Of a stretch of DNA of 64,000 bases, positions 17,253 through 25,887 are shown piece after piece. Position 1 is the first letter of the stretch. The number at the start of each line of letters is the position of its first letter. The position numbers were made by a program, and so were the translations under genes. Source of the stretch: Pontibacter vulgaris (GTDB taxonomy: Bacteria; Bacteroidota; Bacteroidia; Cytophagales; Hymenobacteraceae); assembly GCF_022758145.1 (NCBI RefSeq), contig NZ_JAJVDH010000002.1:62001-126000 (forward strand). The letters are read 5' to 3'. Under the pieces are notes generated by a model that worked only from the letters and a program-made list of their open reading frames with translations, was not told where the DNA came from and ran no database searches.

Positions 17253-18299
17253 ATGGCTGATACGAAAGAAAAGGCAAAAGCGAAGTCGGCGAAAGCAAAG
17301 GTACAGGCTGAACCCACATTTTCAAAAGAGACTTACATGTGGTGGTTTGAGACAATGAAACTCATCCGCCGTTTCGAGGAAAAAACAGGTCAGTTGTATG
17401 GCCAGCAGAAAATCAAAGGTTTCTGCCACCTTTATATTGGCCAGGAGGCTTGTGTAGCGGGTGCTGTTACTGCTCTTGAAAAAGGCGATAAGTGGATTAC
17501 CGCTTACCGCGACCATGCTCACCCGATTGCATTAGGCACTAGCCCAAATGCTGTAATGGCAGAAATGTTTGCAAAATCTACCGGTTGCTCTAAAGGCAAA
17601 GGTGGCTCTATGCACATATTTGATAAAGAAGTAAATTTTGTAGGTGGCCACGGTATTGTGGGCGGCCAGGTGCCACTGGGCGCTGGTCTTGCATTTGCCG
17701 AGAAGTATAACAAAACCGGCAAGCTGTGCATTTGCTACATGGGTGATGGCGCCATCCGTCAGGGTGCCTTCCATGAGGCGCTTAACATGGCCATGACCTG
17801 GAAGCTTCCTGTGATCTTCGTGATCGAGAACAACGGTTATGCAATGGGTACTTCGGTAACGCGTACTTCTAACGTAACTGAGCTTTACAAACTGGGCCAC
17901 GCTTTCGAAATGCCATCTGAGCCTGTAGAGGCCATGAGCGTTGAGAACGTACACAATGCTGTAGCAAGAGCTGCCGAGCGTGCCCGTGCCGGCGAAGGCC
18001 CTACACTTTTAGAGTTCAGAACTTACCGTTACAAAGGCCACTCTATGTCTGACCCGGCTAAGTACAGAACCAAGGAAGAGCTGGAAGACTACAAAGGCCG
18101 CGACTCAATAGAATCTGTTAAGGCAACTATACTTAAAAACGGTTGGGCTACAGAAGAAGAGCTGGAGCAGATTGATGAGAAAGTGAAGCAGAAAGTAGCT
18201 GAATCTGTGAAATTTGCCGAAGAATCTCCTTATCCGGATCCGAAAGAACTGTACACAGACATCTACGTGGAGGAGAACTATCCATACCTGATGGACTAA
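17253..18299 (+). CDS. pdhA: Pyruvate dehydrogenase E1 component alpha subunit
   Basis: 348 residues. Thiamine-diphosphate-dependent decarboxylase half of the E1 heterotetramer of the pyruvate dehydrogenase complex. The ThDP motif GDGAIRQGAFHEALNMA...IENNGYAMGTS lies about residues 163-200; RDHAHPIALG and KGKGGSMH are the active-site loops; YRYKGHSMSDPAKYR is the regulatory-loop region. A Lys/Ala-rich N-tail of about 20 residues precedes the fold. The beta subunit is not next to it in this window. Confidence 0.93.
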   Translation: MADTKEKAKAKSAKAKVQAEPTFSKETYMWWFETMKLIRRFEEKTGQLYGQQKIKGFCHLYIGQEACVAGAVTALEKGDKWITAYRDHAHPIALGTSPNAVMAEMFAKSTGCSKGKGGSMHIFDKEVNFVGGHGIVGGQVPLGAGLAFAEKYNKTGKLCICYMGDGAIRQGAFHEALNMAMTWKLPVIFVIENNGYAMGTSVTRTSNVTELYKLGHAFEMPSEPVEAMSVENVHNAVARAAERARAGEGPTLLEFRTYRYKGHSMSDPAKYRTKEELEDYKGRDSIESVKATILKNGWATEEELEQIDEKVKQKVAESVKFAEESPYPDPKELYTDIYVEENYPYLMD

Positions 18300-18388
18300 A
18301 TTTTATAAACTATTAAGGATTAGGAATTAAAAATTATAAATTTGTTGTTCTGCTCCTGTGGGCAAAGCAAAAATTCATTTTTAATACC

Positions 18389-18396
18389 TACTTTTG
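18389..18396 (+). promoter_or_regulatory. -7 promoter box (TACTTTTG) for the YfgM-like gene
   Basis: Exact TAnnTTTG match 22 bp upstream of the ATG at 18419; no -33 TTG at 19 bp. Confidence 0.45.
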
Positions 18397-18418
18397 AAAG
18401 TATAATTCAACAAAGCTA

Positions 18419-19132
18419 ATGGCAAAAGAAACAGTAAAGAAACACAGCGAGTTTGAAGAGCTGATTGAGAATCCGGATGTGTTGGCAGATCGCCTGGCGC
18501 AGTCAGAGGATTTTGTTGCAAAAAACAAATCGAAGCTACTTGGTGTGTTTGCCGTAATTGCCGCACTTGTAGTTGGTGCTTTCGTGTTCTATAACTACCG
18601 CAGCAGCCAGAACAAAGAAGCGCAGGAAGCTATGTTCCAGTCTGTACATTATTTCGAAGCCGATTCGCTGAACAAAGCCCTTAACGGCGACGGACAGTAC
18701 GACGGTTTTCTGAAAATAGCAGACGAGTATAGCGGAACAGATGCCGGTAACTTAGCTCATTTCTATGCTGGTGTAGCTTTGCTGAAAGAAGGTAAATTTG
18801 CCGATGCGCAGAGCCATCTTGAAGATTTCAAATCTGATGATTACCTGTTGCAGGCCCGTGCTTACAGCTTAATTGGCGATGCCCTGTCAGAGCAAGGTAA
18901 AAACAAAGAAGCTGCCGATATGTACAAAAAAGCAGCTGACCATAACGCTAACCAGTATTTCTCGCCACAATACCTGATGAAAGCAGGTATAGCTTACGAA
19001 GCTGGGAACGACTTTAAAGCCGCTGCCGAAGCGTACGATAAGATCGTGAAAGACTACGTAGCATCTGCTGAAGTAGCAGACGCGAAGAAGTATAAAGCTC
19101 GTGCTGAGGCGCTGGCCGGAGGCAATAACTAA
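18419..19132 (+). CDS. Tetratricopeptide repeat membrane protein (YfgM-like)
   Basis: 237 residues: a cytoplasmic N-part (about 1-38), one transmembrane helix (LLGVFAVIAALVVGAFVFY, about 40-58), then TPR helices to the end (LAHFYAGVALLKEGKFADAQ, LQARAYSLIGDALSEQGKNKEAADMY, LMKAGIAYEAGNDFKAAAEAY). This is the layout of YfgM-type proteins, which bind partners at the Sec translocon; that role is inferred. Terminator follows at 19161. Confidence 0.85.
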   Translation: MAKETVKKHSEFEELIENPDVLADRLAQSEDFVAKNKSKLLGVFAVIAALVVGAFVFYNYRSSQNKEAQEAMFQSVHYFEADSLNKALNGDGQYDGFLKIADEYSGTDAGNLAHFYAGVALLKEGKFADAQSHLEDFKSDDYLLQARAYSLIGDALSEQGKNKEAADMYKKAADHNANQYFSPQYLMKAGIAYEAGNDFKAAAEAYDKIVKDYVASAEVADAKKYKARAEALAGGNN

Positions 19133-19160
19133 GTATAAACACAGGCTTGCCTGAAGTATA

Positions 19161-19207
19161 AAAGCGCTTTTGTCTTGATCATCGAGGCAAAAGCGCTTCT
19201 TTTTTTA
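19161..19207 (+). terminator. Intrinsic terminator after the YfgM-like gene
   Basis: AAGCGCTTTTG pairs with CAAAAGCGCTT across about 18 nt, followed by TTTTTTT. Confidence 0.85.
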
Positions 19208-19277
19208 TCTGCACTTAAAGCCTTGTAAAAGGTGAGTTATCCAACTTAGAACTATTAACGCTTAACTATAAAAATAA

Positions 19278-19754
19278 ATGGCTACAGCATTAAAGAACCT
19301 GAACGAATACAGCAAAAACAGCTTTGCGGACATGTCAGAAAAAAGATTTGGTATAGTAGTAGCCGAGTGGCACACTGAGATAACAAACGCGCTTAGCAAC
19401 GGAGCCATCGAAACACTGCTGAAACACGGCGTGCAAAGAGAGAACATATACTTAAACACCGTGCCGGGAAGTTTTGAGCTTACGCTGGGTGCGCAGCTTA
19501 TAGCGCAGAGCGAGGAAATAGATGCCGTAATTTGTTTGGGTGTTGTTATTAAAGGCGATACCAAGCACGATGATTACATTAACCACGCAGTGGCGCAGGG
19601 CCTTACTACGGTATCACTTAAGTATAACAAGCCGGTGTCTTTTGGCCTGGTAACCACCAACGATTTGCAGCAGGCTTTAGACAGAGCGGGTGGCAAGCAT
19701 GGCAACAAAGGTACAGAAGCTGCCGCTGCTGCCATACACATGCTCAGCTTCTAA
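19278..19754 (+). CDS. ribH: 6,7-dimethyl-8-ribityllumazine synthase
   Basis: 158 residues. Penultimate step of riboflavin synthesis: condenses the ribityl-diaminouracil with dihydroxybutanone phosphate. Seen: VVAEWHTEITNALSNGA (substrate-binding), VPGSFELTLGAQLIA, CLGVVIKGDTKHDDYINHAVAQGL (phosphate site and catalytic His) and SFGLVTTNDLQQALDRAGG. No FMN riboswitch consensus is visible upstream. It stands alone between two terminators. Confidence 0.95.
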   Translation: MATALKNLNEYSKNSFADMSEKRFGIVVAEWHTEITNALSNGAIETLLKHGVQRENIYLNTVPGSFELTLGAQLIAQSEEIDAVICLGVVIKGDTKHDDYINHAVAQGLTTVSLKYNKPVSFGLVTTNDLQQALDRAGGKHGNKGTEAAAAAIHMLSF

Positions 19755-19770
19755 AAGCAAAGTATAAATC

Positions 19771-19813
19771 AACTATAAAAGCCTGCGTATTGCACAGGCT
19801 TTTATAGTTTTAC
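19771..19813 (+). terminator. Intrinsic terminator after ribH
   Basis: A perfect 15-bp stem: AACTATAAAAGCCTG pairs with CAGGCTTTTATAGTT across a 9-nt loop, followed by TT. Confidence 0.85.
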
Positions 19814-20226
19814 AATGCGCTAAAAACAGCAATTTGTATACTTTAAGCCAGACAGTATTTACCGTATGACCTTACTTAATGCCGGAATTCTGAAATATTA
19901 TGAGTAGTTGGTTAATCCATTCAGCTCGATAGAAGTCAAATTAAGTATAGAGCGGGCTTGTCTGGTTTTTTGTAGGATTAAACAGAAAAAAAATTAAATA
20001 AAAGACGACAGGTAGCAAAGTATAAATATAACTGCTATTTTTGCACCAATTTTAGCTAAAATGCTAATATAGAGAACAGAAGCACGAAGTATTTCTGGTA
20101 TTACTATTGCAGAATAAACTAAAAGATAACTGTTGCTGTTATGCCGCCAAAGAACCTGGTGGCTGGGCAAAAGTTACTTAATCATTGGTTAAGGATATTA
20201 GCAGACATACAGTTCAAACAAATAAA
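19814..20226. other. Intergenic region upstream of the DksA-like gene
   Basis: About 410 bp without a gene. It contains several AAGTATA words and a promoter-like box at 20036-20043, which would give a long leader of about 180 nt for the DksA-like gene. No recognised riboswitch or hairpin. Confidence 0.5.
20036..20043 (+). promoter_or_regulatory. -7 promoter box (TATTTTTG)
   Basis: Exact TAnnTTTG match followed by CACC, the common context of this phylum. It would serve the DksA-like gene through a long leader. Confidence 0.4.
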
Positions 20227-20616
20227 ATGAACACAAACGAAGAAAGACAGCGTTATTCGAAAGAGGAATTAGCAGAGTTTGAGAACATCATTCTTGAGAA
20301 GCTGAATAACGCCCGCAAGGAAGTGACTTTTATTAAGGAGACACTTAGCCGCCGTAACGATTCAGGTACTGAAAACACAGCATCAACTGCTAAAGTGCTT
20401 GAAGATGGAGCCGACACTGCTGAGAAAGAAAGCTTAAACCAGTTGGCATCGCGCCAGATGAAGTTTATCCAGCAGTTGGAGAATGCCCTTATCCGCATAA
20501 AAAACGGAACTTACGGTGTTTGCATAGTTACAGGCAAGCTTATACCTAAAGAAAGATTGCGCGCCGTGCCGCATACTCAGCATTCTATTGAAGCTAAATT
20601 ACAGCGAAACGACTAG
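20227..20616 (+). CDS. TraR/DksA-family protein lacking the four-Cys zinc site
   Basis: 129 residues from ATG 20227; the frame is open upstream but the conserved start is MNTNEERQRYSKEELAEF. A coiled-coil pair (about residues 10-95) is followed by the DksA tail RIKNGTYGVCIVTGKLIPKERLRAVP. Only one Cys remains where DksA has CxxC...CxxC, so no zinc is bound; this form is usual in Bacteroidota. The coil tip has EDGADTAEKES, with acidic residues as in DksA. Binding to RNA polymerase is inferred from the family. scpB follows after 12 bp. Confidence 0.82.
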   Translation: MNTNEERQRYSKEELAEFENIILEKLNNARKEVTFIKETLSRRNDSGTENTASTAKVLEDGADTAEKESLNQLASRQMKFIQQLENALIRIKNGTYGVCIVTGKLIPKERLRAVPHTQHSIEAKLQRND

Positions 20617-20628
20617 CATTTTTACTCC

Positions 20629-21189
20629 TTGAATATACTGCAAAACCATATTCAGGCACTTGTTTTTTGTGCCCAATCACCGATAACGATCGAAGAACTG
20701 CAACGCTGCTTAACTGAAGCGCTTGGGCTGGAAGTATTGGTGAGCGATGTGCTGGAAAGTATAGAAGAAATAAATGAGCGACTGACAGAAACCGGTTTTG
20801 CCTTTCAGATCTATGCGATCGGGGGCGGTTACCAGTTCCTGACAAAGCCAGAGTACCAGGATACCGTTGGCGTATACCTGAAACAAAAGTCAAAGAAAAA
20901 ATTGTCGGCGTCTTCACTGGAGACGCTGGCAATTATTGCCTACAAGCAGCCTATTACCCGCACGGCAGTAGAGCAGATTCGTGGCGTTGGGTGCGATTAC
21001 GCCATCCACAAACTATTAGAAAAAGAGCTGATTGAAATAAAAGGCAAAGCCGATACCATAGGCAGACCCGTACTTTACGGCACTTCGCAGAAGTTTATGG
21101 ACTACTTCGGTATTAACCATATCAAAGACCTTCCACAGCTAAAAGACTTCGCCTCAGAAGAAAACATGATCGGCGAAGTAGCCGATTAG
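20629..21189 (+). CDS. scpB: Segregation and condensation protein B
   Basis: 186 residues; start codon TTG at 20629 (MNILQNHIQALVFCAQ is the typical opening). Non-SMC subunit of the SMC-ScpAB condensin that compacts and segregates chromosomes. Family motifs: FAFQIYAIGGGYQFLTKPEY, the winged-helix part LSASSLETLAIIAYKQPITR, and VEQIRGVGCDYAIHKLLEKELI with GRPVLYGTSQKFMDYFG. scpA is not in the window. Confidence 0.93.
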   Translation: MNILQNHIQALVFCAQSPITIEELQRCLTEALGLEVLVSDVLESIEEINERLTETGFAFQIYAIGGGYQFLTKPEYQDTVGVYLKQKSKKKLSASSLETLAIIAYKQPITRTAVEQIRGVGCDYAIHKLLEKELIEIKGKADTIGRPVLYGTSQKFMDYFGINHIKDLPQLKDFASEENMIGEVAD

Positions 21190-21272
21190 CAGCCCACCTG
21201 GCTTATCAAGTATAAATTTTATTACTGCACATAAAGATACAGTAGCGATACTGCATCATTAATTTATTTACA

Positions 21273-23006
21273 ATGGCAAGAGATTACGACAGACCTGCAC
21301 GCGATAACAGCGACGAGGCAGGAAACAGAGGTTCCGAAAGAAGATCTTTCGGCAAACCATCAAACGACCGCGGAGAAAAGAAAATATTTAACAGAAGAGA
21401 TAAAGGAGATAGCAGACCTGAGAGAAGAGAAGGCGGAGAGCGCCGCTCTTTTGGTTCTGATAGAAAGGATGACCGCCGTGGCGATGACCGTGGCGAAAGA
21501 CGTTCTTTCGGTGGCGACAAACGCGAAGGTGGCGAAAGAAAATCATTTGGCGCTGGTAACCGTGAAGATAGACGCTCATTCGGAAACGACCGCCGAGAAG
21601 GTGGAGAGCGCCGTAGCTTCGGTGATAAGCGCGAAGGCGGCGAAAGAAAAGCTTACGGCGACCGACCAGAGCGTTCTGGAAACAGAGAAGGAGGCGAGCG
21701 CAGATCATTTGGCTCTGACCGTCGTGAAGGTAGTGATAGAAGAGAAGGCGGAGAACGCCGCTCGTTTGCACCGCGTCGCGAAGAAGGCGAAAGAAAATCA
21801 TTTGGCGAAGGCAGAAGAGAGGGTGGCGAACGTCGTTCTTTTGGAGCCGGTAACCGTGAAGGTGGTGAAAAACGTTCTTTCGGTGGCGACAGACGCGAAG
21901 GCGGAGAGCGCCGCTCTTATAATAGCGACAGACCAAACCGTTACGAAAATAAAGGCGAAGGTGAAAAGCGTTCGTTCGGCTCTGACAGGAGAGAAGGTGG
22001 TGAAAGAAAATCTTTCGGTGCTGACCGCAGAGATGACAGACGTTCTGACCGTGATGACCGCAGCTCAAAACCATCATTTGGTGGTGAAAAGCGTAGCTTC
22101 GGAGGTGAGAAGAAATCTTTCAACAATGATCGCAACGACCGTTACAGCAAAGGCTCATCTGACAGAAATGACAGAAACAACAAAGGCCGCGGCCGCTCCG
22201 ATGACTCTGAGCGCGACCCGCAGAGCCCGAACTATAACCTGAGCCGCTACAAGAATAACCCGCGCATCAAGAAGACCAACATCAAAGAAGAGGATGACGG
22301 TACCATCCGTCTGAACCGTTATATTGCCAATGCCGGAGTTTGCTCACGCCGCGAAGCCGATACACTCATCGAGTCTGGTGAAATAAAAGTAAACGGTGAA
22401 GTAGTAACCGAAATGGGTTATAAAGTCCAGCCAAGCGATACCGTAGTTTATGGCAAAAAAGTACTGAGCCGCGAGAAAATGGTTTATGTGCTGCTTAACA
22501 AGCCAAAAGACTTTATCACTACAACTGATGATCCGGAAGGACGCAAAACGGTGATGAGCTTGGTAGAAAAAGCTTCGAAAGAGCGTATTTTCCCGGTTGG
22601 CCGCTTAGACCGCAACACGACAGGTTTGCTGCTTTTCACGAATGATGGTGAACTGGCGCATAAACTAACGCACCCGTCTAACGACATTAAAAAGATTTAC
22701 CAGGTTGAACTGGATAAGCCGATCACGAAAGATGATTTCCAGAAAGTAGTGGAAGGTGTTGAGTTGGAAGACGGCAAAGCAATGGTAGACGATGTGGCGG
22801 AGCTAGGAGATACAGGCAAGTTTTTAGGCCTGGAAATCCATATTGGCCGTAACCGCATTGTGCGCCGTATTTTCGAACACCTTGGCTACGAAGTAGTAAC
22901 CCTTGACCGTGTACAGTATGCAGGCCTGACTAAAAAAGACCTGCCTCGTGGCGAGTGGCGCTACCTGAGCGAAAAAGAAGTTATTCGTCTGAAGTTTTTT
23001 GTGTAA
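21273..23006 (+). CDS. 23S rRNA pseudouridine synthase (RluB/RsuA family) with giant Arg/Gly-rich extension
   Basis: 577 residues. The last 235 are a complete RsuA/RluB-type enzyme: S4 RNA-binding domain (RLNRYIANAGVCSRREAD) and the catalytic domain with GRLDRNTTGLLLFTNDGEL, where the second Asp is the nucleophile, then GRNRIVRRIFEHLGYEV. It isomerises a uridine in rRNA. Residues 1 to about 330 are low complexity, built from many imperfect copies of a GGERRSFG(S/G)DRRE unit. Short S/R/G tails are known in this family in Bacteroidota; this one is very long. coaX follows after 6 bp. Confidence 0.92.
   Translation: MARDYDRPARDNSDEAGNRGSERRSFGKPSNDRGEKKIFNRRDKGDSRPERREGGERRSFGSDRKDDRRGDDRGERRSFGGDKREGGERKSFGAGNREDRRSFGNDRREGGERRSFGDKREGGERKAYGDRPERSGNREGGERRSFGSDRREGSDRREGGERRSFAPRREEGERKSFGEGRREGGERRSFGAGNREGGEKRSFGGDRREGGERRSYNSDRPNRYENKGEGEKRSFGSDRREGGERKSFGADRRDDRRSDRDDRSSKPSFGGEKRSFGGEKKSFNNDRNDRYSKGSSDRNDRNNKGRGRSDDSERDPQSPNYNLSRYKNNPRIKKTNIKEEDDGTIRLNRYIANAGVCSRREADTLIESGEIKVNGEVVTEMGYKVQPSDTVVYGKKVLSREKMVYVLLNKPKDFITTTDDPEGRKTVMSLVEKASKERIFPVGRLDRNTTGLLLFTNDGELAHKLTHPSNDIKKIYQVELDKPITKDDFQKVVEGVELEDGKAMVDDVAELGDTGKFLGLEIHIGRNRIVRRIFEHLGYEVVTLDRVQYAGLTKKDLPRGEWRYLSEKEVIRLKFFV
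21400..22190 (+). repeat. Tandem coding repeats inside the pseudouridine synthase gene
   Basis: Imperfect repeats of 24-48 bp coding for GGERRSFG-type units (GERRSFG, GERKSFG, GEKRSFG, DRREGGERRS). The repeats are conserved at both DNA and protein level, so they look like recent copy-number change. They also keep long ORFs open in other frames. Confidence 0.8.
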
Positions 23007-23012
23007 GTATAC

Positions 23013-23729
23013 ATGCCGGACCTCGCCATTGATATAGGAAACACAGGCACAAAGTATGGCATCTTTGAAAACGATGTCTTAATAAAGCAAGGCTATTTTA
23101 AAGAGGGTGATTTGCCTCAGGACCTGCTTGCTTATACTTTTGATAATGCCATAGTTGCCTCAGTGGCAGGCAAACCGCAAACTATAAAGGCAAGGCTGGC
23201 TGTGTCAGGAAGCTTCGTGGAGCTTTCGGCGCAGACAGCCTTGCCTGTTATAAACAAGTATAAAACCCCACAAACGCTGGGCGCTGACCGTATTGCCGGG
23301 GCAGCGGGAGCGCATTATTTCTTTCCGAACAGAAATTGCCTGGTAATTGATGCGGGCACCTGTATTACCTACGATTTTACCGATAATCAGGCACAGTACC
23401 ATGGCGGAGCCATAGCACCAGGCTTACGCATGAAATTCAAGGCACTGCATACTTTTACACAGCGGCTGCCGTTAGTAGAGCAAACTTCTGAAAATTTAAT
23501 TCTTACCGGCCAAACCACGCAGGAGAGCATTGAAAGCGGTGTTTTGACCGGAACTGTAGCCGAATTGCAGGGAATAATCAATGCCTATACCGAAAGATCT
23601 CCCGATCTGGTGGTTATACTTTGCGGAGGCGATGCAGGATTTTTTGAAAGTAAGTTAAAAGGACGCATCTTTGTAATTCCTGAACTGGTCCTGATCGGGC
23701 TTCACAGAATATTGACACATAATGTATAA
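23013..23729 (+). CDS. coaX: Type III pantothenate kinase
   Basis: 238 residues. Phosphorylates pantothenate in the first step of CoA synthesis. ASKHA-fold motifs: IDIGNTGTKYG (phosphate-1, residues 6-16), TLGADRIAGAAGA, VIDAGTCITYDF (phosphate-2), GGAIAPGLRMKF, and ILCGGDAGFF (adenosine motif). With panC and panD at 46.7-48.0 kb, three pantothenate/CoA genes are in the window. Its stop overlaps the start of the next gene by 8 bp. Confidence 0.94.
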   Translation: MPDLAIDIGNTGTKYGIFENDVLIKQGYFKEGDLPQDLLAYTFDNAIVASVAGKPQTIKARLAVSGSFVELSAQTALPVINKYKTPQTLGADRIAGAAGAHYFFPNRNCLVIDAGTCITYDFTDNQAQYHGGAIAPGLRMKFKALHTFTQRLPLVEQTSENLILTGQTTQESIESGVLTGTVAELQGIINAYTERSPDLVVILCGGDAGFFESKLKGRIFVIPELVLIGLHRILTHNV

Positions 23730-25014
23730 GACACTCCGAGTATTGATTTGCGTTGCCGTGCTGAGCTTAACGCACGCTGTGCAGGCGCAAAATATAGGCA
23801 ATACCCCGTACTCACGCTATGGCCTTGGCGAACTTAATAATAACCTGGGCAGCCTGCGTACAGCAGGTATGGGTGGCGTTGGCGTTAGTGCCGGTAACAG
23901 TTACCAGTCTAACACTGCAAACCCAGCACTGCTATACTATAACAGCACCACCGTTTTTGACCTGGGCGTAAATGGCCAGCTTAAGAAGCTCAAAAACAGC
24001 AATGAGTCGCAGGTAGATGGTAATGGCAATATTGCTTACTTAACCCTGGGTGTTCCGATTTCTAAAAGATGGAGTTCTGCTGTAAGTTTAAGGCCTTATA
24101 GCGTAGTAGATTACCAGATAAATGCTACAAGCGCATTGCCTAGTAACCCGCAGGCAAGCATAAAAAGCCAGTACCGTGGCGAAGGCGGTATAACAGAAGT
24201 ATACTTTGGGCATGGGGTACGTATTACAGACGGACTTACCGTAGGAGCTAGTGCTTCTTATCTTTTCGGAACGATCACAAAAGAGTCATCGTCGCTGATA
24301 GAAGATACAACGTTGGTGGGCCTTAACCTGGAGCGTGTAATTTACAGTGAGCGTACCCGCTACAAAGATTTCTTATTCAGAGCGGGCGCCAACTATAGAA
24401 AAGAATTAAAAGAGAAACTATATTTAAGTGCAGGCGCGCTTTATAGTTTGAAAACAGACCTGAGTGCAAACCGCAAAACTTCTTATGAGCGCCGCACAAT
24501 TTATGAAGTAGTTCAGGACGAGAACATTCTGCCAGACAGCGTAAAAGGCAGCGTATCACTTCCTTCGAGTCTGCGTGCCGGTATCAGCGTAGACAATGGC
24601 TCTAACCTGACCATAGGTGCAGAGTTTTATACTCAGAACTGGTCAGAGTTTCGCAACTTTAACGGGCAGCAGGAACTGGCAAATAGCTACCGTATAGGCC
24701 TTGGCGGTGAGTATACACCAGATGCCACGTCTGTGGGTAATTACTTTGAGCGTATCACGTACCGCGCTGGCGTTAACTATGGCAACACACCCTACAAGAT
24801 CAATGGCGAGCAGATAAAAGACAAGGCTGTAACTTTAGGTATGACATTGCCTATCGGCCGTTCTACTATTTATGATATGTACCAGTTTAATACTGCATTC
24901 GCATTAGGGCAGCGCGGCACTACCGATAATAACCTGATTCAGGAAAATTACTTCCAGTTCAGCTTTGGCGTAACTGTTAACAGCCGTTGGTTTATTAAGC
25001 GCCGTTTAGACTAA
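23722..25014 (+). CDS. Outer-membrane beta-barrel protein, unknown role
   Basis: 430 residues with a signal peptide ending HAVQAQ (about residue 23). The N-terminal NIGNTPYSRYGLGELNNN and the Ala/Asn-rich LRTAGMGGVGVSAGNSYQSN are the opening of a FadL/OmpP1-like barrel protein family found beside coaX in Bacteroidota; many alternating-hydrophobic strands follow and the chain ends in aromatic-rich YFQFSFGVTVNSRWF. It overlaps coaX by 8 bp and precedes lptC, so a role in the outer membrane is likely. Exact function unknown. Confidence 0.82.
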   Translation: MYKTLRVLICVAVLSLTHAVQAQNIGNTPYSRYGLGELNNNLGSLRTAGMGGVGVSAGNSYQSNTANPALLYYNSTTVFDLGVNGQLKKLKNSNESQVDGNGNIAYLTLGVPISKRWSSAVSLRPYSVVDYQINATSALPSNPQASIKSQYRGEGGITEVYFGHGVRITDGLTVGASASYLFGTITKESSSLIEDTTLVGLNLERVIYSERTRYKDFLFRAGANYRKELKEKLYLSAGALYSLKTDLSANRKTSYERRTIYEVVQDENILPDSVKGSVSLPSSLRAGISVDNGSNLTIGAEFYTQNWSEFRNFNGQQELANSYRIGLGGEYTPDATSVGNYFERITYRAGVNYGNTPYKINGEQIKDKAVTLGMTLPIGRSTIYDMYQFNTAFALGQRGTTDNNLIQENYFQFSFGVTVNSRWFIKRRLD

Positions 25015-25040
25015 ACTTTTAAGCAACAGAAAACATTATA

Positions 25041-25072
25041 TAGAAAGGCCGTTCTTGGAGCGGCTTTTTTTA
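25041..25072 (+). terminator. Probable intrinsic terminator before lptC
   Basis: GGCCGTTC pairs with GAGCGGC with one bulge and one G-T pair, and is followed by TTTTTTTAT. Confidence 0.6.
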
Positions 25073-25157
25073 TGGCTGTAACGCAATAGCCAGGCAGTAA
25101 TAAAAAGGAATGGTAAAATTTACTAACTTCACCACTAAACTAGTTTCAAAATACCTG

Positions 25158-25694
25158 ATGCAGAAAGCATGGATACTGGGGCTGTTAGCTATGGTAGCTA
25201 TACTTGGCGCCAGTTGCAAAGAAGAGCTAAAAGACCCTGATAAGGAAGTAAAGTATACAGGTCCGTTGATCGAGAACAAAGATGTGCTCACACTTTACAG
25301 CGATTCGGCAAAACTGCTTATAAAAATGCAGGCTCCTGTGCAGCAGGAGTTTGAAAATGGCGATGGCGTTTTCCCGAAAGGCATCTATGTAGAATTTTAC
25401 GAGAAGCCAGGACAGATGTCATCTACTATTAAGGCCAACTATGGCAAGCAGGACCGCAACAAAGAGATATACCTGGTGCGCGGCAACGTGGTAGTAAATA
25501 ATATCCTGAAAGGCGAGAAGCTGGAAACAGAAGAGCTTTACTGGGATAAAAGGAAGGCCGAGATCTATACCGATAAGTTTGTGAAGATAACCACCCCGGA
25601 CGAAGTGCTGATGGGGCAGGGCCTGCGCGCTAACCAGGATTTCTCGAAGTATAAAATATTAAAACCAACAGGTATAATTAACCTGAAAGAATAA
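25158..25694 (+). CDS. lptC: LPS export protein LptC, lipoprotein form
   Basis: 178 residues from ATG 25158; an in-frame ATG at 25110 would add 16 polar residues before the signal and is an alternative. Signal MQKAWILGLLAMVAILGASC carries a lipobox (LGASC), so it appears lipid-anchored, unlike the transmembrane E. coli LptC. The rest is beta-rich OstA/LptC-like: KGIYVEFYEKPGQ, IYLVRGNVVVNNILKGEKLETEELYWDKRKAEIYT and VLMGQGLRANQDFSKY. It bridges LptB2FG and LptA in LPS transport; lptB lies at 34.4 kb. Confidence 0.88.
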   Translation: MQKAWILGLLAMVAILGASCKEELKDPDKEVKYTGPLIENKDVLTLYSDSAKLLIKMQAPVQQEFENGDGVFPKGIYVEFYEKPGQMSSTIKANYGKQDRNKEIYLVRGNVVVNNILKGEKLETEELYWDKRKAEIYTDKFVKITTPDEVLMGQGLRANQDFSKYKILKPTGIINLKE

Positions 25695-25696
25695 GA

Positions 25697-25870
25697 ATGA
25701 ACCAAAACTTGCTGAATACCATTTTGTTATCGTTGGCTTTTGTAGCCATCGTTATTGGTATACACCGAAGTATAGAAGAATCAGATGTGGCAGGCAATTA
25801 CTGGATTTTTATGATTGCCACTGTACTGTTTATGGTATACCGCCACCGCAAAAAGAAAAACAGCGCTTAA
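25697..25870 (+). CDS. 57-residue membrane protein between lptC and the CNNM gene
   Basis: Starts 2 bp after the lptC stop with ATG 25697 and ends TAA 25868-25870. Two hydrophobic segments (ILLSLAFVAIVIGI, about 9-22, and YWIFMIATVLFMVY, about 35-48) and a basic end RHRKKKNSA. Not recognised. Tight packing between two plus-strand genes, an RBS-like AAGA and a membrane-protein pattern support it. Its role is unknown. Confidence 0.7.
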   Translation: MNQNLLNTILLSLAFVAIVIGIHRSIEESDVAGNYWIFMIATVLFMVYRHRKKKNSA

Positions 25871-25887
25871 GTACGCCGTAATTCTAC

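Noticed and set aside
19208-19277. FMN riboswitch upstream of ribH
   Set aside because: No conserved RFN element; the 70 bp are AT-rich and follow directly after a terminator.
21400-22190. Repeat block as a CRISPR array
   Set aside because: Units are imperfect, of changing length and in one coding frame; no constant spacers.
21388-22242. Two long frames in the pseudouridine synthase region (229 residues on minus, 263 on plus)
   Set aside because: They overlap the repeat block that codes for the Arg/Gly-rich tail; the repeat keeps alternative frames open. Their products are low complexity and no domain is seen.
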